A DNA stretch of 64,000 nt from Pseudomonas cuatrocienegasensis (lineage in GTDB: Bacteria > Pseudomonadota > Gammaproteobacteria > Pseudomonadales > Pseudomonadaceae). The stretch is taken from the NCBI RefSeq assembly GCF_900110925.1, contig NZ_FOFP01000008.1, forward strand, positions 104,236-168,235, read 5' to 3'. Under the pieces are notes generated by a model. That model was not told the origin of the DNA. It saw only the letters and a list, made by a program, of their open reading frames with translations, and ran no database searches. Made by a program: the position numbers and the translations under genes. Below, one piece after another: positions 42,867-52,111 of this stretch (position 1 is the stretch's first letter; every line of letters starts with the position of its first letter).

Positions 42867-43240
42867 TCGTGACTGACGACATCGAAGGGGAAGGTACAGT
42901 CTTCCTTGAACTCCTCGGCCAGCTCGACCACCCGCTCATTGCGCTGGTCGTAAAGCCAGCTCACCGAGACGGCTTTGCCCGCCAGATGGGCGGCTTCGAG
43001 CAGGTCGAAGATGTCCATCATGGCCTTGATGCTGCTGGTATTGAGGTACAGCAGACGCAACTCGAGGTGCAGCGGTCGGCCAGCATCGGCCAGGTAGGCT
43101 TCGATCCAGGTGAAAACCTGATGGAACAGCTCGTAGGAGTTCTCCGGATAGGAGTCGCCCTGCATGGCAAGAAGCCCCTGCGCCCAGTCACCGCGAATGG
43201 CGGGGGAAGACTGGGTACCGGCAATGGAAAAATCATTCAT
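42863..43240 (-). CDS. siaC: SiaC, DUF1987 activator of SiaD
   Basis: A 125-aa protein of the DUF1987 family. Thr68 in LLYLNTSSIKAM is at the same position as the residue phosphorylated by SiaB in P. aeruginosa. In its unphosphorylated form SiaC binds and activates SiaD; SiaA removes the phosphate. Lies between siaB and siaD with 22-bp and 4-bp-overlap junctions. Confidence 0.93.
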   Translation of the reverse strand: MNDFSIAGTQSSPAIRGDWAQGLLAMQGDSYPENSYELFHQVFTWIEAYLADAGRPLHLELRLLYLNTSSIKAMMDIFDLLEAAHLAGKAVSVSWLYDQRNERVVELAEEFKEDCTFPFDVVSHD

Positions 43241-43262
43241 GTGTCATGACTCGTGGAGTGAT

Positions 43263-43805
43263 TCAGATAACGGCACGCAGGCTGATGAACGAACGCGAAG
43301 CATCGACCTCGCGCAATGTGGCTTCAAGCGGCTCGCTGGCCTTGCGGGCGATGTCGATCAGGCCCAGGCCTGCGCCACTGCTGGCTTGCTCATCGCGGGG
43401 TTTGCGCAACTGCTCCTTGTAACGCGCCTTGAGCTCGGTCTTGTCCAGCCCGGCCAGGGCCTGCACCGCGGCCTGCAGGCGCTCGCCATCGGCCGATTCG
43501 ATCAAGTTGCCGGCCGACACCACGTAACGGCCCTGCTCGTCCCGGGCAACCACGACAGTGGCCCCCGCTTCCGGGTCGGTCCAGTCCTTCTGCCGGGTGT
43601 AGTGGCGGATATTCTGGGTCATCTCGATATACACGGCGAACACATCCATCGCCGAGGATGCTGGCGCATTCTCGGAGCTCAGGTAATTGCGCAGCGCATT
43701 GCCGATCTCTTCGATCAGGCTGCGGGAAATCGGGCCATTGAAGCAGAGCATGATCTGCTGTCGGTTGTAGCTCTCGCGCATGCCGAACAGGTCAAGGGGT
43801 TCCAT
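43263..43805 (-). CDS. siaB: SiaB, SiaC protein kinase (DUF6272)
   Basis: A 180-aa kinase of the anti-sigma-factor-like ATPase fold. EMTQNIRHY acts as the N-box (Asn binding Mg-ATP) and GAGLGLIDIARKA as the G2 box. The ATG at 43805 follows GGGAG; a GTG one codon upstream is less likely. It phosphorylates SiaC at Thr68 and so shuts off SiaD. Confidence 0.92.
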   Translation of the reverse strand: MEPLDLFGMRESYNRQQIMLCFNGPISRSLIEEIGNALRNYLSSENAPASSAMDVFAVYIEMTQNIRHYTRQKDWTDPEAGATVVVARDEQGRYVVSAGNLIESADGERLQAAVQALAGLDKTELKARYKEQLRKPRDEQASSGAGLGLIDIARKASEPLEATLREVDASRSFISLRAVI

Positions 43806-43834
43806 CACAGCTCCCAGGTTGGTGAAATCGGTAG

Positions 43835-45826
43835 TCAGTCAAAACGGAAACACAGCATCGTAATGTCATCGCGCTGGGCATAATCACCCTGGTAGGCCGC
43901 CAATACCTCACTGAACGCCTCACCCTGCTCGACCAGCGGCCGTCGTGCGTGCAGGCGAATCATCTCGGCAAAGCGGCTGTTGCCAAAACCATAACCCAGC
44001 TCGCCGCCCGCCTGGTCAAGAAAGCCGTCGGTGGTGAGGTAGAAGGTACGCCCGGCCTGCAGCGCGACCTGAGCATTGACGTACTCGCCCACGCGTTTGT
44101 CGCCAATCGCCCGACGCCCGCCCGGCAGCTCCTCGACGCTGTCGCCATCGCTGTAGTAGAGGGCAATCTTGGCACCGGCAAAGGTCACATCGCGGCGCGC
44201 GAAATCGACGTAGACCAGGCCCACATCCATATTGGTGGCCAACGCCTGCCGTTCACTGTCATCGCGCAACATGGCCCGCACAATACGATCGGTACGGCTG
44301 AGAATGCCCGCCGGATCAGCCAGCCCCGCCTCGCTGATCGCCTGATCGATGGAGGCATGGGCAAGCATGGTCATCAGCGCCCCCGGGACGCCATGGCCGG
44401 CACAGTCGACCACGCCAAACAGGCAGCCGCCCTCACCGGCGCGGTAGACGTAGAAATCGCCGCCGACCACATCGCGCGGGCGCCAGAGCACCGCATGGCG
44501 CTCACCCAGGGCGCTGACCAGTTGCCGCTGCGGCAATATGGCATGCTGGATCAGGCTGGCGTAGTCGATCGAGTCGTCGATCTTCTTGTGCGCCGCCGCC
44601 ATTTCGCTGTTGGCCTGTTCCAGTGCCTGGGTGCGCTCGCGGACGCGGTTTTCCAGCTCGCTGGTATGGTTGCGAACCTTTTGCGCCATGACGCCGAAGG
44701 CGGCACTCAACTCGCCGATCTCATCGTCACGCTCGGTCGGCAGCGACACGCCATATTGGCCTGCAGCAATCGCCTGAGCACTTTTGCGCAGCTGGCGCAG
44801 AGGCTTGAGGACACGCTGGTCGACCAGCCAGGCGCCGACAATAATCAGCAGCAGGAACAGCAACATCACCGAGACAATCGCCGGCAGCAGCGACTTGAAC
44901 TCGATCACCTGGGCCGTGCGCAGGTCCACCGCACTGGCCACGAACCACTGCAGCTCAGGTATCCAGGTCAAGGCCAACAAGCGCGGCTCGCCGTCCAGCA
45001 ACACCGACAAGGTGGCCACACTGCCGGGTTCGGCGCGGCTCTGCGCCATGCGCTGGCGTAGCGCGGTAGCCTGTTCGATGTCGTCGAGCAGACCCAGGAT
45101 ATTGGTCGACAGTGAGCGGCCTTGCTGGGTCTCGGCATTCAGGGTGATCAGGTTGGCGTTCGGGTGGACCAGAATCGCGCCGGTACTGTCCAGCACCATG
45201 GACTCGACGCCGGCCTTGTCGACCTTGATGAAGTCATTGATAAAGGCATTCAGGCTGATACCCGAGCCCACCACGCCAATGCGCCGCTCACCATCACGCA
45301 CCGCGATGTTGAACCAGACCTTGATGTCCTCGGTGACCGCCGACTGGTCGACGTTCAGGTGATAAGGCGCGTCTGAGTTGAGCACGGCATAGAACCACTC
45401 ATCGCGATCGGTATCGGCGCTCAGTTGATAACGGGGTGCATCGCTGGGCACTTGCTCAGCGCTATTGGAGTAGTAGCCATGGCTTTGCGCCGAGGCGGCG
45501 AAGTAGGCATGGTCGGTGAAGGCACGCTGGTAACCGTCGGCCTCGCGGAAGAACAGTGCGCGCTTTTGCGGGTTCTGCTCGTCGTTCAGCCAGGCCAGGG
45601 TGAGCTGCGATTCTGCCAGGCGCTGGGCCAGCGCCAATTCCCGGGTGACCGGGGCGAACAAGCGCTCGCGGTTGAGCTGGACCTCATTGCGCGCATAGGC
45701 ATCACCGAAGCGATTCTGCACCCCCTGCAAGGCTTCGCGCCCCACCAGCGCCGCAAGCCCGAACGCCAGGATGAAGGTGAACAGCAGCGCCAGCAGTGAC
45801 TTGCCGCGTAAACCCAATGCTGCCAT
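43835..45826 (-). CDS. siaA: SiaA, membrane PP2C-like phosphatase with periplasmic sensor
   Basis: A 663-aa inner-membrane protein from ATG 45826 (MAALGLRGKSLLALLF); the TTG four codons upstream is rejected because GGGGAG fits the ATG. It has a membrane segment (about 8-28), a large dCache-like periplasmic sensor (about 30-290), a second segment (about 308-330), HAMP (VLKPLRQLRKSAQAI), a coiled coil and a PP2C/SpoIIE domain with WRPRDVVGGDFYVY and VVDCAGHGVPGALMTM as metal-binding sites. It dephosphorylates SiaC. First gene of siaABCD. Confidence 0.94.
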   Translation of the reverse strand: MAALGLRGKSLLALLFTFILAFGLAALVGREALQGVQNRFGDAYARNEVQLNRERLFAPVTRELALAQRLAESQLTLAWLNDEQNPQKRALFFREADGYQRAFTDHAYFAASAQSHGYYSNSAEQVPSDAPRYQLSADTDRDEWFYAVLNSDAPYHLNVDQSAVTEDIKVWFNIAVRDGERRIGVVGSGISLNAFINDFIKVDKAGVESMVLDSTGAILVHPNANLITLNAETQQGRSLSTNILGLLDDIEQATALRQRMAQSRAEPGSVATLSVLLDGEPRLLALTWIPELQWFVASAVDLRTAQVIEFKSLLPAIVSVMLLFLLLIIVGAWLVDQRVLKPLRQLRKSAQAIAAGQYGVSLPTERDDEIGELSAAFGVMAQKVRNHTSELENRVRERTQALEQANSEMAAAHKKIDDSIDYASLIQHAILPQRQLVSALGERHAVLWRPRDVVGGDFYVYRAGEGGCLFGVVDCAGHGVPGALMTMLAHASIDQAISEAGLADPAGILSRTDRIVRAMLRDDSERQALATNMDVGLVYVDFARRDVTFAGAKIALYYSDGDSVEELPGGRRAIGDKRVGEYVNAQVALQAGRTFYLTTDGFLDQAGGELGYGFGNSRFAEMIRLHARRPLVEQGEAFSEVLAAYQGDYAQRDDITMLCFRFD

Positions 45827-45948
45827 GGCGCTCCCCAAGCGAATAAAACTCTGCGCCTGTCTTGAATAGAAACTCGACAGGTCTGTTTTTTGACCATTTT
45901 GTCAAGATTACCGAGCTTGCCAGCATACAGCCACCACTACATACAACA

Positions 45949-45972
45949 AAACGGAGCCTTTTGGCCCCGTTT
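45949..45972 (-). terminator. Rho-independent terminator of ettA
   Basis: AAACGGGGCC-AAAA-GGCTCCGTTT on the minus strand (one mismatch) followed by TGTTG. It lies 18 bases past the ettA stop and separates ettA from siaABCD. Confidence 0.75.
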
Positions 45973-45990
45973 CGCTGATCATCCCGGCTA

Positions 45991-47658
45991 TTACTGCGCC
46001 AGTTTCTTGTGGCGGACCCGGTGTGGCTGGGCCGCTGCCTCGCCCAGACGTTTCTTGCGATCGGCTTCGTACTCGGTGTAGTTGCCCTCGAAAAACACTG
46101 CCTGCGAATCATCTTCGTAGGCCAGGATGTGCGTTGCCACGCGGTCGAGGAACCAGCGATCGTGAGAGATCACAATGGCGGCGCCGGGGAAGTCGAGCAA
46201 CGCTTCTTCAAGCGAGCGCAGGGTTTCCACGTCGAGGTCGTTGGACGGTTCGTCGAGCAGCAGCACGTTGGCGCCCTCTTTCAGGGTCAGCGCCAGGTGC
46301 AGACGCCCGCGCTCACCACCGGAGAGGTCCTTGACGAACTTCTGCTGGTCACCGCCCTTGAAGTTGAAGCGACCGACATAGGTGCGCGAGGGGATTTCAT
46401 AGTTGCCGATGCGGATCTGGTCGGAACCGTCGGAAATCATCTCGAACACGGTCTTGTTGCCATCGAGGTCGTCACGGCTCTGATCCACGCAAGCAAGCTG
46501 CACGGTATCGCCGACTTCGATGCTGCCCGAATCCGGCTGCTCCTTGCCCATCAGCATGCGGAACAGGGTCGACTTACCGGCACCGTTACCGCCGATCACG
46601 CCGACGATGGCGCCCTTGGGCATGGCGAACGACAGGTTGTCGATCAGCACACGGTCGCCATAGCCTTTGCAGACGTTCTTGAATTCGATGACCTTATCAC
46701 CCAGACGCGGGCCGGCCGGGATATAGATCTCGTTGGTTTCCGAACGCTTCTGGAATTCCTGGGATTGCATTTCCTCGAAGCGCTGCAAGCGCGCCTTGGA
46801 TTTCGACTGGCGGGCCTTGGCGCCTTTGCGCACCCACTCCAGTTCTTCCTTCATGGCCTTTTCGTGGGCCGACTGTTGCTTGGATTCGGCGGCCAGACGG
46901 TCGGACTTGGCTTCCAGCCAGCCGGAATAGTTACCCTCGTACGGGATACCCGCACCGCGGTCGAGCTCGAGTATCCAGCCGGCGACGTTATCCAAGAAGT
47001 AACGGTCGTGGGTAATGGCGACCACGGTGCCCGGGAAATCGTGGAGGAAGTGCTCCAGCCAGGCGACGGAGTCAGCATCCAGGTGGTTGGTTGGCTCATC
47101 GAGCAGCAGCATGTCGGGGGCCGACAGCAGCAGACGGCACAGCGCCACGCGGCGTTTCTCACCGCCGGAGAGCACGGCCACCTTGGCGTCCCAGGCCGGC
47201 AGACGCAGGGCGTCGGCAGCCACTTCCAGCTGGCGCTCCAGGTTATGCCCATCGCTGGCCTGCAGGATGGCTTCAAGCTTGGCCTGCTCGGCAGCCAGCT
47301 TGTCGAAATCGGCATCCGGCTCGGCGTAGGCGGCGTAGACCTGGTCGAGGCGCGCCTGGGCGTCCTTGATCACGCTGACCGCTTCTTCCACCACTTCGCG
47401 CACGGTCTTGTTCGGGTCGAGCTGCGGCTCCTGGGGCAGGTAGCCGACATTCAGCTCCGGCATCGGACGGGCTTCACCGTCGAACTCGGTATCGACCCCG
47501 GCCATGATTTTCAGCAGGGTGGATTTACCCGAACCGTTGAGGCCGAGCACGCCGATCTTGGCGCCCGGAAAGAACGACAGGGAGATGTTCTTGAGGATTT
47601 CCCGCTTCGGCGGCACTACTTTGCTCAGCCGATGCATGGTGTAGACGTATTGAGCCAT
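45991..47658 (-). CDS. ettA: Energy-dependent translational throttle protein EttA (ABC-F)
   Basis: A 555-aa soluble ABC-F ATPase, the same length as E. coli EttA. It has two ABC domains: Walker A GLNGSGKST (near residue 39) and GGNGAGKST (near 360), signatures LSGGEKRR and LSGGERGR, Walker B LLLDEPTNHLD and LLLDEPSNDLD. The linker has the EttA arm and a tail of KKRLGEAA...RHKKLAQ. The ATG at 47658 (MAQYVYTMHRL) is right; the long upstream extension is not. It binds the ribosomal E site and gates the first peptide bond according to ADP/ATP ratio. Confidence 0.96.
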   Translation of the reverse strand: MAQYVYTMHRLSKVVPPKREILKNISLSFFPGAKIGVLGLNGSGKSTLLKIMAGVDTEFDGEARPMPELNVGYLPQEPQLDPNKTVREVVEEAVSVIKDAQARLDQVYAAYAEPDADFDKLAAEQAKLEAILQASDGHNLERQLEVAADALRLPAWDAKVAVLSGGEKRRVALCRLLLSAPDMLLLDEPTNHLDADSVAWLEHFLHDFPGTVVAITHDRYFLDNVAGWILELDRGAGIPYEGNYSGWLEAKSDRLAAESKQQSAHEKAMKEELEWVRKGAKARQSKSKARLQRFEEMQSQEFQKRSETNEIYIPAGPRLGDKVIEFKNVCKGYGDRVLIDNLSFAMPKGAIVGVIGGNGAGKSTLFRMLMGKEQPDSGSIEVGDTVQLACVDQSRDDLDGNKTVFEMISDGSDQIRIGNYEIPSRTYVGRFNFKGGDQQKFVKDLSGGERGRLHLALTLKEGANVLLLDEPSNDLDVETLRSLEEALLDFPGAAIVISHDRWFLDRVATHILAYEDDSQAVFFEGNYTEYEADRKKRLGEAAAQPHRVRHKKLAQ

Positions 47659-47859
47659 GGATAACCTTGGTTCTAGACAGGGTATGAGAGAAGGCGCCGC
47701 AGGCAGTCGCACATGCAGTGCGAAAGGCAGTCGAGGGCGCTGGGCAGGCAACGGGAATGCCCCGCCGCCGCAAGGCGCGCAAACCCTTGCGCGCATGCCG
47801 GCAAAGCTACCGGAATGCGCTGCACAGGGCAAACGTCAGCCGATGCCTGCGCGCAGACC

Positions 47860-48654
47860 CTACGCCCCGGTAACGCCGCCGTTGCGCTCCGTCCAGGTCG
47901 CCAGAAAGCTCTGCAGCAGCGGCGACTGCGGTGCGCCAAACAGCGCCGAGGGCGGCCCCTGTTCTTCGATCAGGCCATTGGCCAGGAAGACCACCTTGTC
48001 AGCGACCTGGGCCGCGAAGCCCATTTCATGGGTGACCACCACCATGGTCATACCCTCATCCGCCAGGGCGCGCATGACCTTGAGCACCTCGCCCACCAAT
48101 TCCGGATCGAGTGCCGAGGTGGGCTCATCGAACAGCATGATCTTCGGTTCACGCCCCAGGGCCCGGGCAATCGCCACACGTTGTTGCTGCCCACCGGACA
48201 GGGTGGCGGGATAGGCGTCGGCCTTGTGCGCCATGCCGACCTTGCCCAGAACGGCCAGGGCCTTGTCCCGGGCCTGCGCCCGGTCCATGCCAGCGACCAG
48301 GCGCAGGGGTGCCATGACGTTTTCCAGCACGGTCTTGTGCGGCCACAGGTTGAACTGCTGGAACACCATGACCACATTGGCCAGGTCCTGCTGCACCACC
48401 CGTTCGGGCAGGCGGATAAAGTTGCCGTGTGGGTCGGCGCCGTAGCCGATCATCCGCCCCTGCACCAGCACCTCACCACTGTCGTAGTGCTCGAGAAAAT
48501 CGATGCAGCGCAGCAGCGTGCTCTTGCCCGAACCGGACCCGCCGATGATGCACACCACCTCCCCCGCGTTCACCTCCAGGCTGATGCCCTTGAGCACGAG
48601 GTTGTCGGCAAAGCGCTTGGTCACGTCAATCAGCTTGATGATCGGGTTGTTCAT
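47860..48654 (-). CDS. Polar amino-acid type ABC transporter, ATP-binding protein
   Basis: A 264-aa ATPase with Walker A GGSGSGKST (near residue 38), Q-loop, signature LSGGQQQRVAIARAL and Walker B IMLFDEPTSALDPE, of the HisP/GlnQ type. An EHYDSGEVLVQGRMIG insert is usual for polar amino-acid importers. Last gene of a leftward operon: binding protein, ureohydrolase, two permeases and this ATPase. Confidence 0.93.
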   Translation of the reverse strand: MNNPIIKLIDVTKRFADNLVLKGISLEVNAGEVVCIIGGSGSGKSTLLRCIDFLEHYDSGEVLVQGRMIGYGADPHGNFIRLPERVVQQDLANVVMVFQQFNLWPHKTVLENVMAPLRLVAGMDRAQARDKALAVLGKVGMAHKADAYPATLSGGQQQRVAIARALGREPKIMLFDEPTSALDPELVGEVLKVMRALADEGMTMVVVTHEMGFAAQVADKVVFLANGLIEEQGPPSALFGAPQSPLLQSFLATWTERNGGVTGA

Positions 48655-48669
48655 CTTGCGCAGGGCTCC

Positions 48670-49329
48670 TCAGGGTCGGGCGCTGTAGCGGCTGGTGCGC
48701 CGTTCCAGCAGGCGCGCGGCACGGGCCAACGCAAAGGTGATGAGCCAGTAGCTCAGGCCCAGGAACAGGTAGGGTTCGATAAAGCTGAAGGTCTCGGTAG
48801 ACATGCGGCTGGCGGCGCTCAGCATTTCCGGCACGGTAATCACCGACAGGATCGCCGACTCCTTCACCAGCAAAATGGTCTGGTTGACCACGGCAGGCAG
48901 GATCAGCCCCAGCATCTGTGGCAACTTCACTTGGGTGAGGATCTGCCAGCGGGAAAACCCGAGGTCGCGCGCAGCTTCGATCTGCCCCCGCGCGATGCTG
49001 AGAAAGCCACTGCGATAGATCTCGGCAAAATAGGCTGCGCTATACATGCCCAGACCGACCACGCCAACCTGCAACGCGCTGAGCTCGATGCCGACAAAGG
49101 GGCCGCCGTAGAACACCAGGTAGATCTGCACCAGCAGCGGCGTCCCGCGAAACAGGGTGATATAGAGCTGGTACAGCGCCCGGCTCAACGGGTTATTCAA
49201 CTGACCCAACAGGCACAACAGCAGCCCCCAGAGCAGACCGATCAACAGGGCGCCGAAGCTCACCGCCAGGGTGAAGAACAGGCCGCGCAGCAGCAGGGGG
49301 CCGTAGTCCACATATAGATGTAGGTTCAT
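48670..49329 (-). CDS. Polar amino-acid type ABC transporter permease
   Basis: A 219-aa HisM/GlnP-type permease with about five membrane segments and the EAA loop (EIYRSGFLSIARGQIEAARDLGFSRWQIL). The conserved RGTPLLVQIYLVFYG is near residue 67. Works as a heterodimer with the next gene's product. Confidence 0.93.
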   Translation of the reverse strand: MNLHLYVDYGPLLLRGLFFTLAVSFGALLIGLLWGLLLCLLGQLNNPLSRALYQLYITLFRGTPLLVQIYLVFYGGPFVGIELSALQVGVVGLGMYSAAYFAEIYRSGFLSIARGQIEAARDLGFSRWQILTQVKLPQMLGLILPAVVNQTILLVKESAILSVITVPEMLSAASRMSTETFSFIEPYLFLGLSYWLITFALARAARLLERRTSRYSARP

Positions 49330-49338
49330 CGCTGGCCC

Positions 49339-49989
49339 CTATGCATGGCGCAGCCGCCGTTCGAGGTACCGGCCCGCCTGGCTGACCGTCAGGGTCAGCA
49401 GCAGGTAGAGCAGCCCGGCCGCGAGAAAGAACTCGATCGGCCGATAGGTGGTAGACGAATAGGTATGCGCCACGCGCATCAACTCGGTGACGGCGATGGT
49501 GGACACCAGCGAGGAGTTCTTGATGATGTCGATGGTCTCGTTGACCAGCGCTGGAATGGTCGCCCGCAGCACCTGCGGCAGCTGGACATAACGCAACACC
49601 TGCCAGCGCGTGTAGCCGATGTCCCAGGCCGCCTCGGTCTGCCCGGGCGGCAGAGTGGCGAAGCCACCACGCAGAATCTCGGCCTGCGAGGCACCGCTGT
49701 TGAGCGCCAGGGCGATGATCGCGGCCAGCAGCGCCGGCAGTTGCACACCGATCAGCGGCAACATGAAGAAGATCACCGCCAGCTGTACCAGCAGCGGCGT
49801 ACCGCGCAGGGCACTGATATACACAGCGGCCAAGGCGCGCCACAGGCGATGGGAGGAGACTCGCGCGATCGCCGCCAGCACGCCGATGACCAAGCCCAGA
49901 ACAATCGCCAGCGCGGAAATCCAGGCGGTCATCCACAGGCCGTGCAGCAAGGCACCGCGATAGTCGAGCACCACCGTCATGTCGAACAT
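49339..49989 (-). CDS. Polar amino-acid type ABC transporter permease
   Basis: A 216-aa HisQ/GlnP-type permease from ATG 49989 (MFDMTVVLDYRGALLHGL); the open frame extends upstream through the ureohydrolase gene out of phase and that part is a shadow. RGTPLLVQLAVIFFM and EILRGGFATLPPGQTEAAWDIGYTRWQVL (EAA loop) are present. It starts two bases after the ureohydrolase stop. Confidence 0.93.
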   Translation of the reverse strand: MFDMTVVLDYRGALLHGLWMTAWISALAIVLGLVIGVLAAIARVSSHRLWRALAAVYISALRGTPLLVQLAVIFFMLPLIGVQLPALLAAIIALALNSGASQAEILRGGFATLPPGQTEAAWDIGYTRWQVLRYVQLPQVLRATIPALVNETIDIIKNSSLVSTIAVTELMRVAHTYSSTTYRPIEFFLAAGLLYLLLTLTVSQAGRYLERRLRHA

Positions 49990-49991
49990 GC

Positions 49992-50945
49992 TTAGGCCTC
50001 GCGTGAGGTCTGCCGCCGCTGCCAGGCCAGGGCACTGACGCAGAGCAACTCGAACAGCAGGGTGGCGCCGACCAGGGCCGTGTTGCCGCTCGGGTCGAAC
50101 GGCGGCGACACCTCCACCACGTCGGCGCCAATGATGTCCAGATCGCCCAGGGCGCGGATCATCTGTTGCGCCTCGAAAGGCGTGAAGCCACCGATTTCCG
50201 GGGTGCCCGTACCCGGCGCATAGGCGGGGTCGAGCCCATCCACATCGAAGGTGACATAGACCGGAGCATCGCCCACCACCCGGTGAATCTCCTCGATCAC
50301 CGCACTGAGGCCCAGTTGGTAGAACTCTTCGATGCTGATGACGCGCATACCGCTGTCGTAGCTGAACTTCCAGATATCGCGGTCGGTGACCCCGCCACGG
50401 ATGCCGATCTGAATGGTCTTCAGCGGGTCGATAAGGCCCTCCTCGGCCGCCACCTTGAACGGCGAGCCGTGATGGAAACGCGAGCCCAGGTAGAAATCGC
50501 CGGTATCGCAATGGGCATCGAAATGCACCAGCGCCACGGGGCCATCCTTGGCCAGGGCACGCAGCACCGGCAGGGTCACCGAATGATCGCCGCCCACCGA
50601 CAAGGGCACGATACCCGCGGCGCACAGCGGCTCGTAAAAGGCCTGGATGGCGCTGTGCGCTGCGGTGAGCTCGAACGGACTTTCCGGGGTCGCATCGCCG
50701 ACATCGGCCACCCGGCACAGCTCGAAGGGGGCAACGCCAGTGGCCTGGTTGATGATGCGCATCAGGCTCGACTGGTTGCGCACCTCACGCGGGCCATGGC
50801 GCGCGCCTGGGCGGTTGGTCACACCGCCGTCGAAAGGAATGCCGACCAGGGCGATATCCACCTCCGCCAACGTCGGGCTGTACGGAGTACGCATAAAGGT
50901 GGCGATCCCGGTGTAGCGCGGCTGGGTCTTGGGGTCTTGGGGCAT
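49992..50945 (-). CDS. Ureohydrolase of the agmatinase/guanidino-acid hydrolase family
   Basis: A 317-aa Mn-dependent hydrolase. Metal ligands are in GGDHS (near residue 122), FDAHCDTGD (near 145) and TFDVDGLDPAYAPG (near 235). The N-terminal GVTNRPGARHGPREVRN is like guanidinopropionase (GpuA), and the C-terminal VEVSPPFDPSGNTALVGA is shared by guanidinobutyrase and agmatinase. It should split a guanidino compound to urea and an amine or amino acid. Its place inside an ABC importer operon suggests that the imported solute is the substrate; which one is unknown. Confidence 0.9.
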   Translation of the reverse strand: MPQDPKTQPRYTGIATFMRTPYSPTLAEVDIALVGIPFDGGVTNRPGARHGPREVRNQSSLMRIINQATGVAPFELCRVADVGDATPESPFELTAAHSAIQAFYEPLCAAGIVPLSVGGDHSVTLPVLRALAKDGPVALVHFDAHCDTGDFYLGSRFHHGSPFKVAAEEGLIDPLKTIQIGIRGGVTDRDIWKFSYDSGMRVISIEEFYQLGLSAVIEEIHRVVGDAPVYVTFDVDGLDPAYAPGTGTPEIGGFTPFEAQQMIRALGDLDIIGADVVEVSPPFDPSGNTALVGATLLFELLCVSALAWQRRQTSREA

Positions 50946-51019
50946 GATGTCTCCAGCGGCGCTGCCGCATTGCAGTCGAGTGCACGCCTGCGCCTGGCGC
51001 AGGCACAGCTAAACAGGGG

Positions 51020-51868
51020 TTAGTTGGCAGGCTCGGGCAAGACGCCTTGTGGCACCTCCATGGTGAAACCGAACCACTTCATCTGCAGTTCAGCGAGCTT
51101 GCCGCTCTGCTGCAGCTTGAGAATGCCGGCATTGAAGAAGGCCACCAGGGACGCCGACTCTGCATCCTTGCGGGCGGCCCAGGCGTAATAGCTCTTGTCG
51201 CCGAAGGGCGGTTGCACGATGGCGAACATCTCCGGGCGCGACTTGACCACCGAGGACAGGTTGGGCAATGCCTGCGGCACGATGTCCACGCGGCGCGAAG
51301 CCAGTGCCGCGTAGGCTTCGTTGTAGTCGGTGAACTCCTTGATCTCCTTCACCGCCTGCCCCTTGCCGGCGAGCACCTCGCTCTCGAACTTGCGCACCGC
51401 CGTGTACTGGGCCGAGCCGGCCTGCACGCCGATGACCTTGCCGGCCATGTCCTCGGGGCTATTGATGCTGTCATCACTCTTGCGCTTGAGGATGGCCACC
51501 GACGCATCGGAAATCGGGTTGGTGAAGGCATAAGCATCCAGACGTTGTCGCGTGATCATTAGCGAGGTGACGACAATGTCGTAACGCTTGGCCGACAGGC
51601 CGGCGAGGATGCTCTGGAACGGCAGGTCCAGTTGCTTGAGCTGAACCCCCGGCAGGTCCTTGAGGATCTCGTCGAGCATGTCCTTGCCATAACCGACGAT
51701 CTTGCCGTCTTCGAGCATCTCGAACGGGGCATAGCGCGCCTCGGTGGCGACCACGATCTCACCGCGCGCCTTGATCTCATCGAGCAGATCGGCCTGGGCC
51801 TGGGTCGCCAGCAACACGCCAGCGATGCACAGCAGTTTTCTCAGGGTAACGAGGGGGGCAGTGGTCAT
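51020..51868 (-). CDS. Amino-acid type ABC transporter substrate-binding protein
   Basis: A 282-aa periplasmic protein of the SBP_bac_3 family. ATG 51868 (MTTAPLVTLRKLLCIAGVLL) follows GGAGAG; signal cleavage is near TQAQA-DLLDEI (residue 26). The mature start IKARGEIVVATEARYAPFEMLEDGKIVGYGKDMLDEI and the TSLMITRQR pocket are typical. An acidic/aromatic pocket suits a cationic ligand, consistent with a guanidino compound. First gene of the operon; the open frame extends far upstream without meaning. Confidence 0.92.
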   Translation of the reverse strand: MTTAPLVTLRKLLCIAGVLLATQAQADLLDEIKARGEIVVATEARYAPFEMLEDGKIVGYGKDMLDEILKDLPGVQLKQLDLPFQSILAGLSAKRYDIVVTSLMITRQRLDAYAFTNPISDASVAILKRKSDDSINSPEDMAGKVIGVQAGSAQYTAVRKFESEVLAGKGQAVKEIKEFTDYNEAYAALASRRVDIVPQALPNLSSVVKSRPEMFAIVQPPFGDKSYYAWAARKDAESASLVAFFNAGILKLQQSGKLAELQMKWFGFTMEVPQGVLPEPAN

Positions 51869-52111
51869 CTTCGAACTCTCCGGCGACGCGCTTGATGGGT
51901 AAAAGGCTGATTCCATCGTGGCGCAGCGGTGAGTCGTCCAACAAACGTGATCTGCTAATCCGCGCACATAAGCTGTGCTAATGCACCATTTCGAGTCACG
52001 CCCTGCCACAGACTCACACCCAAACCTGCCACAAGCCGTGGCCTGGCCGTTTGGCACGCTGCATGCCTTGTCTGTCAGGCCGCCGCATTTTTGGATTAAC
52101 CAGGAGCTCGT
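51869..52111. promoter_or_regulatory. Divergent promoter region between the ABC operon and the LysR gene
   Basis: The 243-bp spacer separates two divergent starts, the normal position for LysR operators (T-N11-A). AGCTGTGCTAATGCACC and the flanking AACAAACGTGATCTG are AT-richer than the surroundings, but I cannot single out one operator. No gene is seen. Confidence 0.4.
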